Shown here in pieces: positions 1 to 7,054 of a stretch of 64,000 nt of DNA. Positions within the stretch are counted from its first letter, which is position 1. Each line of letters begins with the position of its first letter. A model generated the notes under the pieces. That model saw only the letters and a list, made by a program, of their open reading frames with translations. It ran no database searches and was not told where the DNA came from. A program made the position numbers and the translations under genes. Origin of the DNA: Rugamonas rubra. GTDB lineage: Bacteria > Pseudomonadota > Gammaproteobacteria > Burkholderiales > Burkholderiaceae_D. Location of the stretch: positions 364,046-428,045 of the forward strand of contig NZ_FOTW01000006.1 of the NCBI RefSeq assembly GCF_900114705.1. Reading direction: 5' to 3'.

Positions 1-75
1 AGGACGCCGGCCGCCGCCAGCGCCGGCGGCCGTGTCAGGTCGCGTCACGTCACATCACGCCTCCTCCCGCTGCGC

Positions 76-1725
76 TCAGCCCCGCGCCAGCGCCCGCTGT
101 GGACGGCCCGCCGCCGGCAGGCGCGCCGGCGCGCCGCCGCCGTGCTCGTGCTCGTGCTCGTGCAGCTTGAAGACGCTGACCGCCTCGGCCAGGCTGGCGG
201 CCTGTTGCTGCAGCGCGTCGGCGGCGGCGGCGGCCTGTTCGACCAGCGCGGCGTTCTGCTGGGTCACGCTGTCCATCTGGCTGATGGCGATGCTGATCTG
301 CTCGATGCCGTCGCGCTGCTCGCCGCTGGCGATGGAGATCTCGCCGATGATGGCGGTGACCCGCTGCACGCTGCTGACCACCTCGTCCATCGTCTGGCCG
401 GCCTGGCCGACCAGACGGCTGCCGGCCTCGACCCGCAGCACCGAGTCGCCGATCAGCTCCTTGATCTCCTTGGCGGCGGCGGCCGAGCGTTGCGCCAGGT
501 TGCGCACCTCGGAGGCGACCACGGCGAAGCCCCTGCCCTGCTCGCCGGCGCGCGCCGCCTCGACCGCCGCGTTGAGCGCCAGAATATTGGTTTGGAAGGC
601 GATGCCGTCGATGACGCTGATGATGTCGACGATCTTGCGCGACGATTCGTTGATCGCGCCCATGGTCTGCACCATCTGGTCGACCGCCGCGCCGCCGCGC
701 TGCGCCACGCTGGAGGCGGTGTCGGCCAGCTTGCAGGCCTGCTCGGCGTTCTCGTTGTTCTGCTTGACGGTGGTGGTCAACTCGATCATCGAGGCGGCCG
801 TCTCCTCCAGCGAGCTGGCCTGCTGCTCGGTGCGCGAGGACAGGTCGAGGTTGCCGGTGGCGATCTCGCTGGTGGCGGTGGCGATGGTGTCGGTGCCCAG
901 CCGCACCCGGCCGACGATGCTGGCCAGGTTGCCCTGCATCAGCTTCAAGGCGCGCAGCAGGTCGCCGATCTCGTCGCGGCCGCCGGCCTTGACCTCGCTG
1001 CGCAGGTCGCCGGCGGCCACCGTCTGCGCCATGCCCACCGCCGCGCCCAGCGGCACGGTGATGCTGCGGATCAGCCAGACCACCGTCAGCGCGCCGACCA
1101 CCAGGGTCAACAGCACGGTGGCGGCCATGGTCATGGTCGCCTTGCTGTGCTCGGCGGCGTTGGCCGCGCCCATCTCCAGCGTGACGCGGCGCGACTCCTT
1201 GTTGATGAAGGCGACGATGTCGTCGATCTTCTTGGTCGGCTCGCGGTCCATGCCCTTGACCAGGTTGTCGACGACATGGGCACTAGCCGGGTTGGCGCTG
1301 TCGTACTGCTTGAGCGCCTCGAGGTACTTGCTCATCAGCGTGCTCTGGGTCTGCAGCGCCTGGTCCACCAGCGGCGTGGCCAGTTGCAGCTTGGCCAGGA
1401 TGGCGGCCAGCTTCTGCAGCTCGGCCCGGGTGCTCTCGCCGGTCTTGACGAAGGCCTTCGAGTACTTGTCGAAGTTGGCCGGGTCGTTGCCGCGCAACAG
1501 GGTGTTCTTCCACTCCTGCACCTCGATCTTGAATTCGACCTGGGCGCCGCGCGCCGTGTCGACGGCCTCGCCGAGCAGGTCGGCGCGGGCCATGGCGGCG
1601 GCGCTGCGGGCGTTGCTGCTGCTCAGCGCGCTCCAGCCGCCGGCGGCGACCACCATCAGCGCGGCGAAAAAGAAGCCGCCCAACAGCCCCAGGCGTACGC
1701 CGATTTTGAGATTGGCGAGTTGCAT
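76..1725 (-). CDS. Methyl-accepting chemotaxis protein
   Basis: This is a 549-residue inner-membrane chemoreceptor that would signal to CheA/CheW. A first membrane helix (about residues 10-30) is followed by a roughly 170-residue periplasmic ligand domain, a second helix (about 205-227), a HAMP linker, and a long coiled-coil signalling domain. The hairpin tip is recognisable from IAFQTNILALNAAVEAARAG and GRGFAVVASEVRNLAQRSA. The chosen ATG follows a GGGGG ribosome site; the frame is open 32 codons further upstream, but without a better start. The C-terminus runs past the usual VFKL end into a HEHEHEH tract encoded by a GTGCTC hexamer repeat, then a Gly/Ala/Pro/Arg tail with no CheR-binding NWETF-like pentapeptide. 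The ligand cannot be read from the sequence. Confidence 0.95.
   Translation of the reverse strand: MQLANLKIGVRLGLLGGFFFAALMVVAAGGWSALSSSNARSAAAMARADLLGEAVDTARGAQVEFKIEVQEWKNTLLRGNDPANFDKYSKAFVKTGESTRAELQKLAAILAKLQLATPLVDQALQTQSTLMSKYLEALKQYDSANPASAHVVDNLVKGMDREPTKKIDDIVAFINKESRRVTLEMGAANAAEHSKATMTMAATVLLTLVVGALTVVWLIRSITVPLGAAVGMAQTVAAGDLRSEVKAGGRDEIGDLLRALKLMQGNLASIVGRVRLGTDTIATATSEIATGNLDLSSRTEQQASSLEETAASMIELTTTVKQNNENAEQACKLADTASSVAQRGGAAVDQMVQTMGAINESSRKIVDIISVIDGIAFQTNILALNAAVEAARAGEQGRGFAVVASEVRNLAQRSAAAAKEIKELIGDSVLRVEAGSRLVGQAGQTMDEVVSSVQRVTAIIGEISIASGEQRDGIEQISIAISQMDSVTQQNAALVEQAAAAADALQQQAASLAEAVSVFKLHEHEHEHGGGAPARLPAAGRPQRALARG
142..162 (+). repeat. Hexanucleotide repeat inside chemoreceptor gene
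   Basis: GTGCTC is repeated three times and followed by GTG. On the coding (minus) strand it specifies alternating His and Glu near the chemoreceptor C-terminus. Copy changes would keep the frame and alter only the length of the His-Glu tract. Confidence 0.85.
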
Positions 1726-1952
1726 GACATCCCCCTTGTTCCAGCATTCATCCGAGAAAAATGCGATCAGAACTGTTCCGCCGCGCGTGCTGGGGCGGCG
1801 GTCGAACCGGGCTTTGTGCATGCGTCTTTTGGGCGCCGGCGGCGCGACAGGACAAAGCGATGAAAAACAACGACTTGAAAAACATCATGCGCTTGCACGT
1901 GGAAAAAGTCAGCAATTTCCACGAAGAAATCCATCCAATTCCCACCTCTGCA

Positions 1953-1976
1953 ACATTCACATTCACATTCACATTC
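1953..1976 (+). repeat. ACATTC hexamer x4 at acetyltransferase stop codon
   Basis: Four perfect ACATTC copies lie immediately downstream of the acetyltransferase gene and include two bases of its stop codon. The surrounding 1726-1974 stretch has no gene that I can support. It should hold the chemoreceptor promoter, but no clear -35/-10 pair or sigma-28 box is visible. Confidence 0.85.
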
Positions 1977-2499
1977 AGGCCGGCGCGGCGGCGAACTCCA
2001 GCCGGTAAAGGTTGGTCGGCCGTTGCTCCGCACCCAAGATGGTCGTTTCGACCAGCGCCAGGCCGAGCTTTTGCAGCAGCCGGTTCGAGACGATATTGTC
2101 CGGATTGGTGATGCCGAGCAGGCGCTTCAGGCCGACCCGGTCGCGGCCGTAGGCCAGCACGGCGGCGGCCGCCTCGTAGGCGAAGCCACGGCCCCACCAG
2201 GCCGGCCGGATGGCGTAGCCGATGTCGACGTCGGGCAGGGTGTCGCGCTTGATCAGGCCGCACATGCCGATCGCCGCGCCGCCGTCCTTCAGCTCGATCA
2301 CATACATGGAATGGCCCAGCTCGCGCTGCATGGCGCAGGGCACCTGCTCGATGTAGGCGCGCGATTGCTCCAGGGTGCGGATGTTGCGGTCGCCGATGTA
2401 GCGCAGCCAGCTGGGGTCGTTGACCAGTTCCAGGTAGAAGGCGGCGTCGTCCACCTCGATGGTGCGCAGGGTCAGTCGTTCGGTGTCGAGTATGTGCAT
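1975..2499 (-). CDS. GNAT N-acetyltransferase, RimJ/RimL type
   Basis: This 174-residue protein has the single-domain GNAT layout of the RimJ/RimL (Acetyltransf_3) group. It opens with DTERLTLRTIEVDDAAFYL, has central strands such as YVIELKDGGAAIGMCGLI, and a DIGYAIRPAWWGRGFAYEA acetyl-CoA loop. It then has the late GITNPDNIVSNRLLQKLGL segment typical of the family. It would transfer acetyl groups to an amino acceptor (protein N-terminus or small molecule) in the cytoplasm; the substrate cannot be told. It lies 22 bases after the cytosine deaminase stop on the same strand, so it is probably the last gene of that operon. There is no Shine-Dalgarno sequence before the ATG, so it may rely on translational coupling. 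Confidence 0.9.
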   Translation of the reverse strand: MHILDTERLTLRTIEVDDAAFYLELVNDPSWLRYIGDRNIRTLEQSRAYIEQVPCAMQRELGHSMYVIELKDGGAAIGMCGLIKRDTLPDVDIGYAIRPAWWGRGFAYEAAAAVLAYGRDRVGLKRLLGITNPDNIVSNRLLQKLGLALVETTILGAEQRPTNLYRLEFAAAPA

Positions 2500-2521
2500 G
2501 AAGGAAAGGGGATGGGGAGGA

Positions 2522-3802
2522 TTAATCGGCGCGGCGCAGGCGGAAGTCGACCTGTGGCGGCCGCCCCGGCAGGCTCAGCGTGGCGGCCGCGCGCGGCGCC
2601 TCGCTGACCACCTCGCCACGGCGCAGCACCAGGCGGCGCGCGGCGCGCAGGCGGATCGCCTCGACCGGGTCGGCGGCGTCGAGCAGCACCAGGTCGGCGT
2701 GGCAGCCGACGGCCACGCCGTAGCCGTCCAGGCCGAGGATGCGGGCCGGCGTCGTGGTCACCGCCGCGAAGCAGTCGAGCATGGCCTGCTGGCCGGTCAT
2801 CTGCGCCACGTGCAGGCCCATCTGCGCCACCTCCAGCATGTCGCCCGAGCCCAGGCTGTACCAGGGGTCCATCACGCAGTCGTGGCCGAAGGCGACGTCG
2901 ACGCCGGCGGCCAGCAGCTCGGGCACGCGGGTCATGCCGCGCCGCTTCGGATACGTGTCGTGGCGGCCCTGCAGGGTGATGTTGATGAGCGGGTTGGCCA
3001 CCGCCGCCACGCCGGCCTCGCGGATCAGCGGCAGCAGCTTGCTGACGTAGTAGTTGTCCATCGAGTGCATCGAGGTCAGGTGCGAGCCGGTGACGCGGCC
3101 GTGCAGGCCCAGCCGGTTGCTGTGGTAGGCCAGCGTTTCGATGTGGCGCGACATGGGGTCGTCCGACTCGTCGCAGTGCATGTCGACGCGCAGGCCGCGC
3201 TCGGCGGCGAACTCGCACAGGATGCGCACCGACTCGGCGCCGTCGGCCATGGTGCGCTCGAAGTGCGGGATGCCGCCGACCACCTCGACGCCCATGCCGA
3301 TGGCGCGCTTCAAATTGGCCAGCGCGCTCGGGCTGCGCAGCAGGCCGTCCTGCGGGAAGGCGACCAGTTGCAGATCGAGATAGGGGGCGACGCGGCGCTT
3401 GACCTCGAGCAGCGCCTCGACGGCCAGCAGGCGGTCGTCGCAGATGTCGACGTGGGAGCGGATCGCCAGCAGGCCGCGCGCCACCGCCCAGTCGCAGTAC
3501 TGCAGGGCGCGGGCGATCAGCGCGTCCTGGGTCAATTGCGGCTTGAGCTCGCCCCACAGCGCGATGCCCTCGAGCAGGGTGCCGGACTGGTTGACGCGCG
3601 GCAGGCCGTAGCTCAGCGTGGCGTCCATGTGGAAGTGGGCGTCGACGAACGGCGCCGTGACCAGGTCGCCGGCGGCGTCGATCTCGCGTGCGCCGCGCAC
3701 CGGCAGCGCGGCGCCGACGGCGGCGATGCGGCCGGCGGCGATGGCGATGTCGACGCCACGGCGGCCGTCCGCCAGGTTGGCGTTGCGAATGACTACATCC
3801 AT
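2522..3802 (-). CDS. codA: Cytosine deaminase-like amidohydrolase
   Basis: This 426-residue protein is almost the length of E. coli CodA (427) and has the amidohydrolase architecture. An N-terminal beta piece (MDVVIRNANLADGRRGVDIA) is followed by the metal motif FVDAHFHMDATLSYG, then RSHVDICD, DMHCDESDDP, TGSHLTSMHS and AFGHDCVMDPWYSLGSGDM. It would hydrolyse cytosine to uracil and ammonia, or a related ring amine, in the cytoplasm. The ATG is preceded by GGGAG. It sits 25 bases downstream of the DUF2164 gene and 22 bases upstream of the acetyltransferase gene, so a three-gene operon is likely. No CodB permease gene is adjacent. Related isoguanine or pterin deaminase activity is possible. Confidence 0.88.
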   Translation of the reverse strand: MDVVIRNANLADGRRGVDIAIAAGRIAAVGAALPVRGAREIDAAGDLVTAPFVDAHFHMDATLSYGLPRVNQSGTLLEGIALWGELKPQLTQDALIARALQYCDWAVARGLLAIRSHVDICDDRLLAVEALLEVKRRVAPYLDLQLVAFPQDGLLRSPSALANLKRAIGMGVEVVGGIPHFERTMADGAESVRILCEFAAERGLRVDMHCDESDDPMSRHIETLAYHSNRLGLHGRVTGSHLTSMHSMDNYYVSKLLPLIREAGVAAVANPLINITLQGRHDTYPKRRGMTRVPELLAAGVDVAFGHDCVMDPWYSLGSGDMLEVAQMGLHVAQMTGQQAMLDCFAAVTTTPARILGLDGYGVAVGCHADLVLLDAADPVEAIRLRAARRLVLRRGEVVSEAPRAAATLSLPGRPPQVDFRLRRAD

Positions 3803-3827
3803 GCCGGACTCCCCAGTGATCGCCCGC

Positions 3828-4076
3828 CTACTTTTTCCAGTAGGCGAATTCGGTTTCGTAGCAAACGTGTTCGATTTCGGCGATCTTGTCCTGCATCGCG
3901 GCTTGCGCATCGAGAATGGCTTGATTGTAGACAGAAGGGCCGATTTCGCGCAAACAATAATCGAGCAGCAACTTGGCCTTCAGTTCGCCCACCTCCTCGT
4001 CCAGGTTGGCGGCGCAATAGCGTTGGATCGAGCCGAGCAGGCGCTGTTCGACTTCTTTGTTGAGTTTGATGGACAT
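3828..4076 (-). CDS. DUF2164 family protein
   Basis: This 82-residue cytoplasmic protein starts MSIKLNKEVEQRLLGSIQRY and carries the central NLDEEVGELKAKLLLDYCLREIGP block that marks DUF2164. The family has no established function. The ATG was chosen because it matches the usual family length; an in-frame ATG 17 codons upstream would add an uncharacteristic Asn-rich leader and would start inside the candidate promoter motif. It is the first gene of a likely operon with the cytosine deaminase and acetyltransferase genes. It is divergent from the phasin gene, and each side has a copy of the same 18-base motif, which hints at shared control with PHA granule genes. Confidence 0.85.
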   Translation of the reverse strand: MSIKLNKEVEQRLLGSIQRYCAANLDEEVGELKAKLLLDYCLREIGPSVYNQAILDAQAAMQDKIAEIEHVCYETEFAYWKK

Positions 4077-4109
4077 GGTGGATGGCTTCGTCAGATTAAT
4101 ATTGTTGGG

Positions 4110-4127
4110 ATTTATGTTGCATCGCAT
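4110..4127 (-). promoter_or_regulatory. WTGCRRYGCAWYATAAAY motif before DUF2164 gene
   Basis: On the minus strand this reads ATGCGATGCAACATAAAT. A short TGC/GCA dyad abuts a CATAAA that could serve as a -10 box. Close copies lie before the phasin gene and at 45357-45374. The binder is unknown; PhaR is a guess based on the phasin context. Confidence 0.45.
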
Positions 4128-4307
4128 TAATTCAGCGCCGATTCCGCCGCCGGACCGCGTCGCGCCGCGGCAACGTTTGCGCCGTCCGATCCGCCGCCGC
4201 GACGGCCCGTGCCATTGCGGGGCATGGCTTGCAAGCTGGAATTGACTGTTCGGCGTGGCTCAAAAAATAACTTTCCAAGGCGGCGAATCGCCGCTAGAAT
4301 GGGTTTA

Positions 4308-4325
4308 TTGCAGCGCATCATAAAC
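4308..4325 (+). promoter_or_regulatory. WTGCRRYGCAWYATAAAY motif before phasin gene
   Basis: This reads TTGCAGCGCATCATAAAC, about 90 bases before the phasin ATG, and is the second of three copies in the window. The 341-base gap between the DUF2164 and phasin genes (4077-4417) holds this motif and its divergent partner and no coding region that I can support. Confidence 0.5.
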
Positions 4326-4417
4326 TTACTTCGCCCGCATTTGGGCGCCGCGACCGACCTCGGCGCAGGGCGCTGGATGCGGCGCCAGCCAGCATTTTAA
4401 TCGTCCCAGGAGAAACC

Positions 4418-5116
4418 ATGTTTTCGATCACCGAACAGTTTTCCGCAGCCACGAAATCGCAGTTGGAAGCACAGCTCAACCTCATCAACAACTTCGCCAG
4501 CAAGGCCGTCGAAAGCGCCGAGAAGGTCATCGCCCTGAATCTGAGCACCACCAAGGCGACGGTGGAAAAGTCGTCCAGCGCCGCGCAACAACTGCTGAGC
4601 GCCAAGGATGGCCAGGAGTTCTTCCGCCTGAGCGCCAGCCAGACGCCTAGCCTGGACCACCTGCTGGCCTACGGCCGCCAGTTGTTCACCATCGCCTCGG
4701 ACGCCCAGGCGATCCTGCTGCAAAGCGCGCGCGAACAGATCAAGGACGCCAAGCCGGTGTTGTTGCTCGCCGCCTTGAGCGAAACCGTCGTCGTGCCGGC
4801 CGCCAAGGCCGAGGTCAAGACCGAGGTCAAGGCCGAGGTCAAGACCGTGGCCGAGGTGAAGGCCGCGCCGGTGCTCGAAGCCAAGCCGGTGGCAAAAGTT
4901 GAAGCCAAGGTCGAGGCCAAGGCCATTGCCGAGCCCAAGCTGGAAGACAACTTGGACGAAGAGGAAGACGAGGACGAGTACGAGGAAGTGCAACCGGAAG
5001 TTGTCGCCAAGCCGGTGGTCGCCGCCGCGCCGAAGCCGGCCGCCCCGGCGGTGGCCGACGCCAAACCGGCCGCGCCGGCCAAGAGCGCCGCCAAGCCTGC
5101 CTCGACCAAGAAGTAG
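4418..5116 (+). CDS. phaP: Phasin family protein
   Basis: This 232-residue protein is predicted to coat polyhydroxyalkanoate granules. The first ~110 residues form the phasin helical domain, starting MFSITEQFSAATKSQLEAQL and continuing through FASKAVESAEKVIALN and EFFRLSASQ. The second half is low complexity: Ala/Lys/Val/Glu repeats (about 125-175), an acidic patch rich in Asp and Glu (about 178-195), then an Ala/Pro/Lys tail resembling the PAKA-type tails of other betaproteobacterial phasins and histone-like proteins. An AGGAGA ribosome site precedes the ATG. No PHA synthase or depolymerase gene is nearby. The gene is monocistronic, with a clear terminator downstream. Confidence 0.92.
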   Translation: MFSITEQFSAATKSQLEAQLNLINNFASKAVESAEKVIALNLSTTKATVEKSSSAAQQLLSAKDGQEFFRLSASQTPSLDHLLAYGRQLFTIASDAQAILLQSAREQIKDAKPVLLLAALSETVVVPAAKAEVKTEVKAEVKTVAEVKAAPVLEAKPVAKVEAKVEAKAIAEPKLEDNLDEEEDEDEYEEVQPEVVAKPVVAAAPKPAAPAVADAKPAAPAKSAAKPASTKK

Positions 5117-5181
5117 GCTTCCCGCCGCGCACCAGCGGCTCGGCCGAGGGCCGAGCGGCGCCGCCAATAGCAAAAAAACCA

Positions 5182-5200
5182 ACGGGCCTCGGCCCGTTTT
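5182..5200 (+). terminator. Intrinsic terminator after phasin gene
   Basis: The inverted repeat ACGGGCC-TC-GGCCCGT is followed by TTT and a T-rich stretch. An A-run on the other side could let it work weakly in reverse. Confidence 0.8.
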
Positions 5201-5302
5201 GCGTTTCCGCGCGTTTTTACGCGATGTGTTCGCTTGTTGTATCCTAGCGAGCTTCACGCCCGCCGCGACCGCGCCGGCAGGCATCGTTTGCAAGGATATT
5301 CC

Positions 5303-7054
5303 ATGAGTCTTTCCCGGCTGGTTATCGGCTTCGTGCGCCAGCACAGCCGAGCCTACCTGCTGGCCGGCGCCATGCTGGCCGGCGTGGCCGCGCTCAGCGT
5401 CTGGGTGCCGCGCAAGGTCGGCGCCATGATCGACGGCCTGGCCGCGCACCGCCTCGGCGGCGGCGAGCTGCTGCTCGAACTGGGCACGCTGCTGCTGATC
5501 GGCGTCGCCATCTACCTGCTGCGCGTCGGTTGGCGCCAAACCCTGTTCGCCGCCGCCTACCAGCTCGGCGTGTCGCTGCGCACCCGCCTGTACCAGCGGC
5601 TGGCGCGCCAGGGCCCCGGCTTCTACCAGCGCCAGCGCACCGGCGACCTGATGGCGCTGGCCACCAACGACATCGACGCCATCGAAATGGCCGCCGGCGA
5701 GGCGATGCTGGCCGGCTTCGACGGCACGCTGACCCTGCTGATGGTGCTCGGCATCATGCTGCTCGGCGTCGACTGGCGCCTGGCGCTGATCGCCCTGCTG
5801 CCCTTCCCGCTGATGGGCCTGGCCTTCTGGCGCATCTCCAGCCACATCCACACCGCCTCGACCGACTCGCTGCAGCGCTTCAGCGCCCTCAACGACCACG
5901 TGCAGGAAACCCTGGCCGGCGTGCGCACCCTGCGCGCGCTGGGCCTGGAGCAGCGCAGCGGCGCCCAGTTCGCCGAGCTGGCCGGCCACGCCGCCAAGGC
6001 CAGCCTGAGCGCGCAGGTGTGGGAGGCCGCCTACGAGCCGGCCGTCGGCCTGACCCTGGCCACCGCCAGCGCGCTGACCCTGGGCCTGGGCGGCTACCTG
6101 GTCTGGCAGGACCAGTTGACCATCGGCGCGCTGACCAGCTTCACCATGTACCTGGGCCAGTTGATCTGGCCGATGTTCGCCGCCGGCTGGGTGCTGTCGC
6201 TGATCGAGCGCGGCCGCGCCGCCTGGGCGCGCGTGCAGCCGATGCTCGAGATGCCGCTGGCCATCGAGGACGACGGCACGCTGGAACAGCTGGCGCCCGG
6301 CGCCATCGAGCTGCGCGGCGTCGGCTACCGCTACCCCGGCCAGGGCGTGGCGGCGCTGAGCGAGATCACGCTGACGCTGCGGCCGGGCCAGACGCTGGGC
6401 CTGGTCGGCGCCACCGGCAGCGGCAAGTCGACCCTGCTGCGCCTGCTGCTGCGCCAGTTGACGCCGCAGTCCGGCCGGCTGCAGTGGAGCGGCGCCGCGC
6501 TGGCCGACTACCGCCTGGCCACCCTGCGCGCGGCGATCAGCTGGGTGCCGCAGGAATCCTTCCTGTTCTCGGCCAGCATCGCCGACAACATCGCCCTGGC
6601 GCGGCCCGGCGCCAGCCAGGCCGAGATCGAGCGCGCCGCCGACCTGGCGGCGATCCACGACGACATCCTGCTGTTCCCGCAGGGCTACCAGACCGCCGTC
6701 GGCGAGCGCGGCATCACCCTCTCCGGCGGCCAGCGCCAGCGCGTGGCGATCGCCCGCGCCCTGCTGGCCGACAACGACCTGCTGCTGCTCGACGACGCCC
6801 TGTCGGCGGTCGACACCGGCACCGAGACGCAGATCCTGCGCCACCTGGAACAACTGCGCCTGGCCCGCCCCGGGCGCAGCGCCATCATCGCCAGCCACCG
6901 CCTCAGCGCGGTGGTCGGCGCCGACCTGATCGTGGTGCTGCGCGAGGGCCGCGTCAGCGAGAGCGGCAGCCACGAGGCGCTGCTGGCGCGCGACGGCTGG
7001 TACGCCAGCCAGTGGCGCTACCAACAACTGGAGGCCAGCCTGAATGCTGACTAA
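5303..7054 (+). CDS. ABC exporter half-transporter, MdlA/SmdA-like
   Basis: This 583-residue protein has an N-terminal six-helix type IV exporter membrane domain (about residues 15-310) and a C-terminal nucleotide-binding domain. The latter has Walker A GATGSGKST, a Q-loop in VPQESFLFS, signature LSGGQRQRVAIARAL and Walker B LLLLDDALSAVD. The residue after the Walker B aspartate is Asp instead of the catalytic Glu, as in MdlA-type subunits of heterodimeric exporters. The ATG follows AAGGAT. Its stop overlaps the start of the next half-transporter by 11 bases, so the two are translated together. The likely role is drug or lipid export across the inner membrane; the substrate is unknown. Confidence 0.92.
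   Translation: MSLSRLVIGFVRQHSRAYLLAGAMLAGVAALSVWVPRKVGAMIDGLAAHRLGGGELLLELGTLLLIGVAIYLLRVGWRQTLFAAAYQLGVSLRTRLYQRLARQGPGFYQRQRTGDLMALATNDIDAIEMAAGEAMLAGFDGTLTLLMVLGIMLLGVDWRLALIALLPFPLMGLAFWRISSHIHTASTDSLQRFSALNDHVQETLAGVRTLRALGLEQRSGAQFAELAGHAAKASLSAQVWEAAYEPAVGLTLATASALTLGLGGYLVWQDQLTIGALTSFTMYLGQLIWPMFAAGWVLSLIERGRAAWARVQPMLEMPLAIEDDGTLEQLAPGAIELRGVGYRYPGQGVAALSEITLTLRPGQTLGLVGATGSGKSTLLRLLLRQLTPQSGRLQWSGAALADYRLATLRAAISWVPQESFLFSASIADNIALARPGASQAEIERAADLAAIHDDILLFPQGYQTAVGERGITLSGGQRQRVAIARALLADNDLLLLDDALSAVDTGTETQILRHLEQLRLARPGRSAIIASHRLSAVVGADLIVVLREGRVSESGSHEALLARDGWYASQWRYQQLEASLNAD

Noticed and set aside
142..1863. Long plus-strand open frame opposite the chemoreceptor gene
   Set aside because: It is a GC-rich antisense shadow: low-complexity His/Leu/Gly/Arg composition, no family motif, while the minus strand encodes a clear chemoreceptor.
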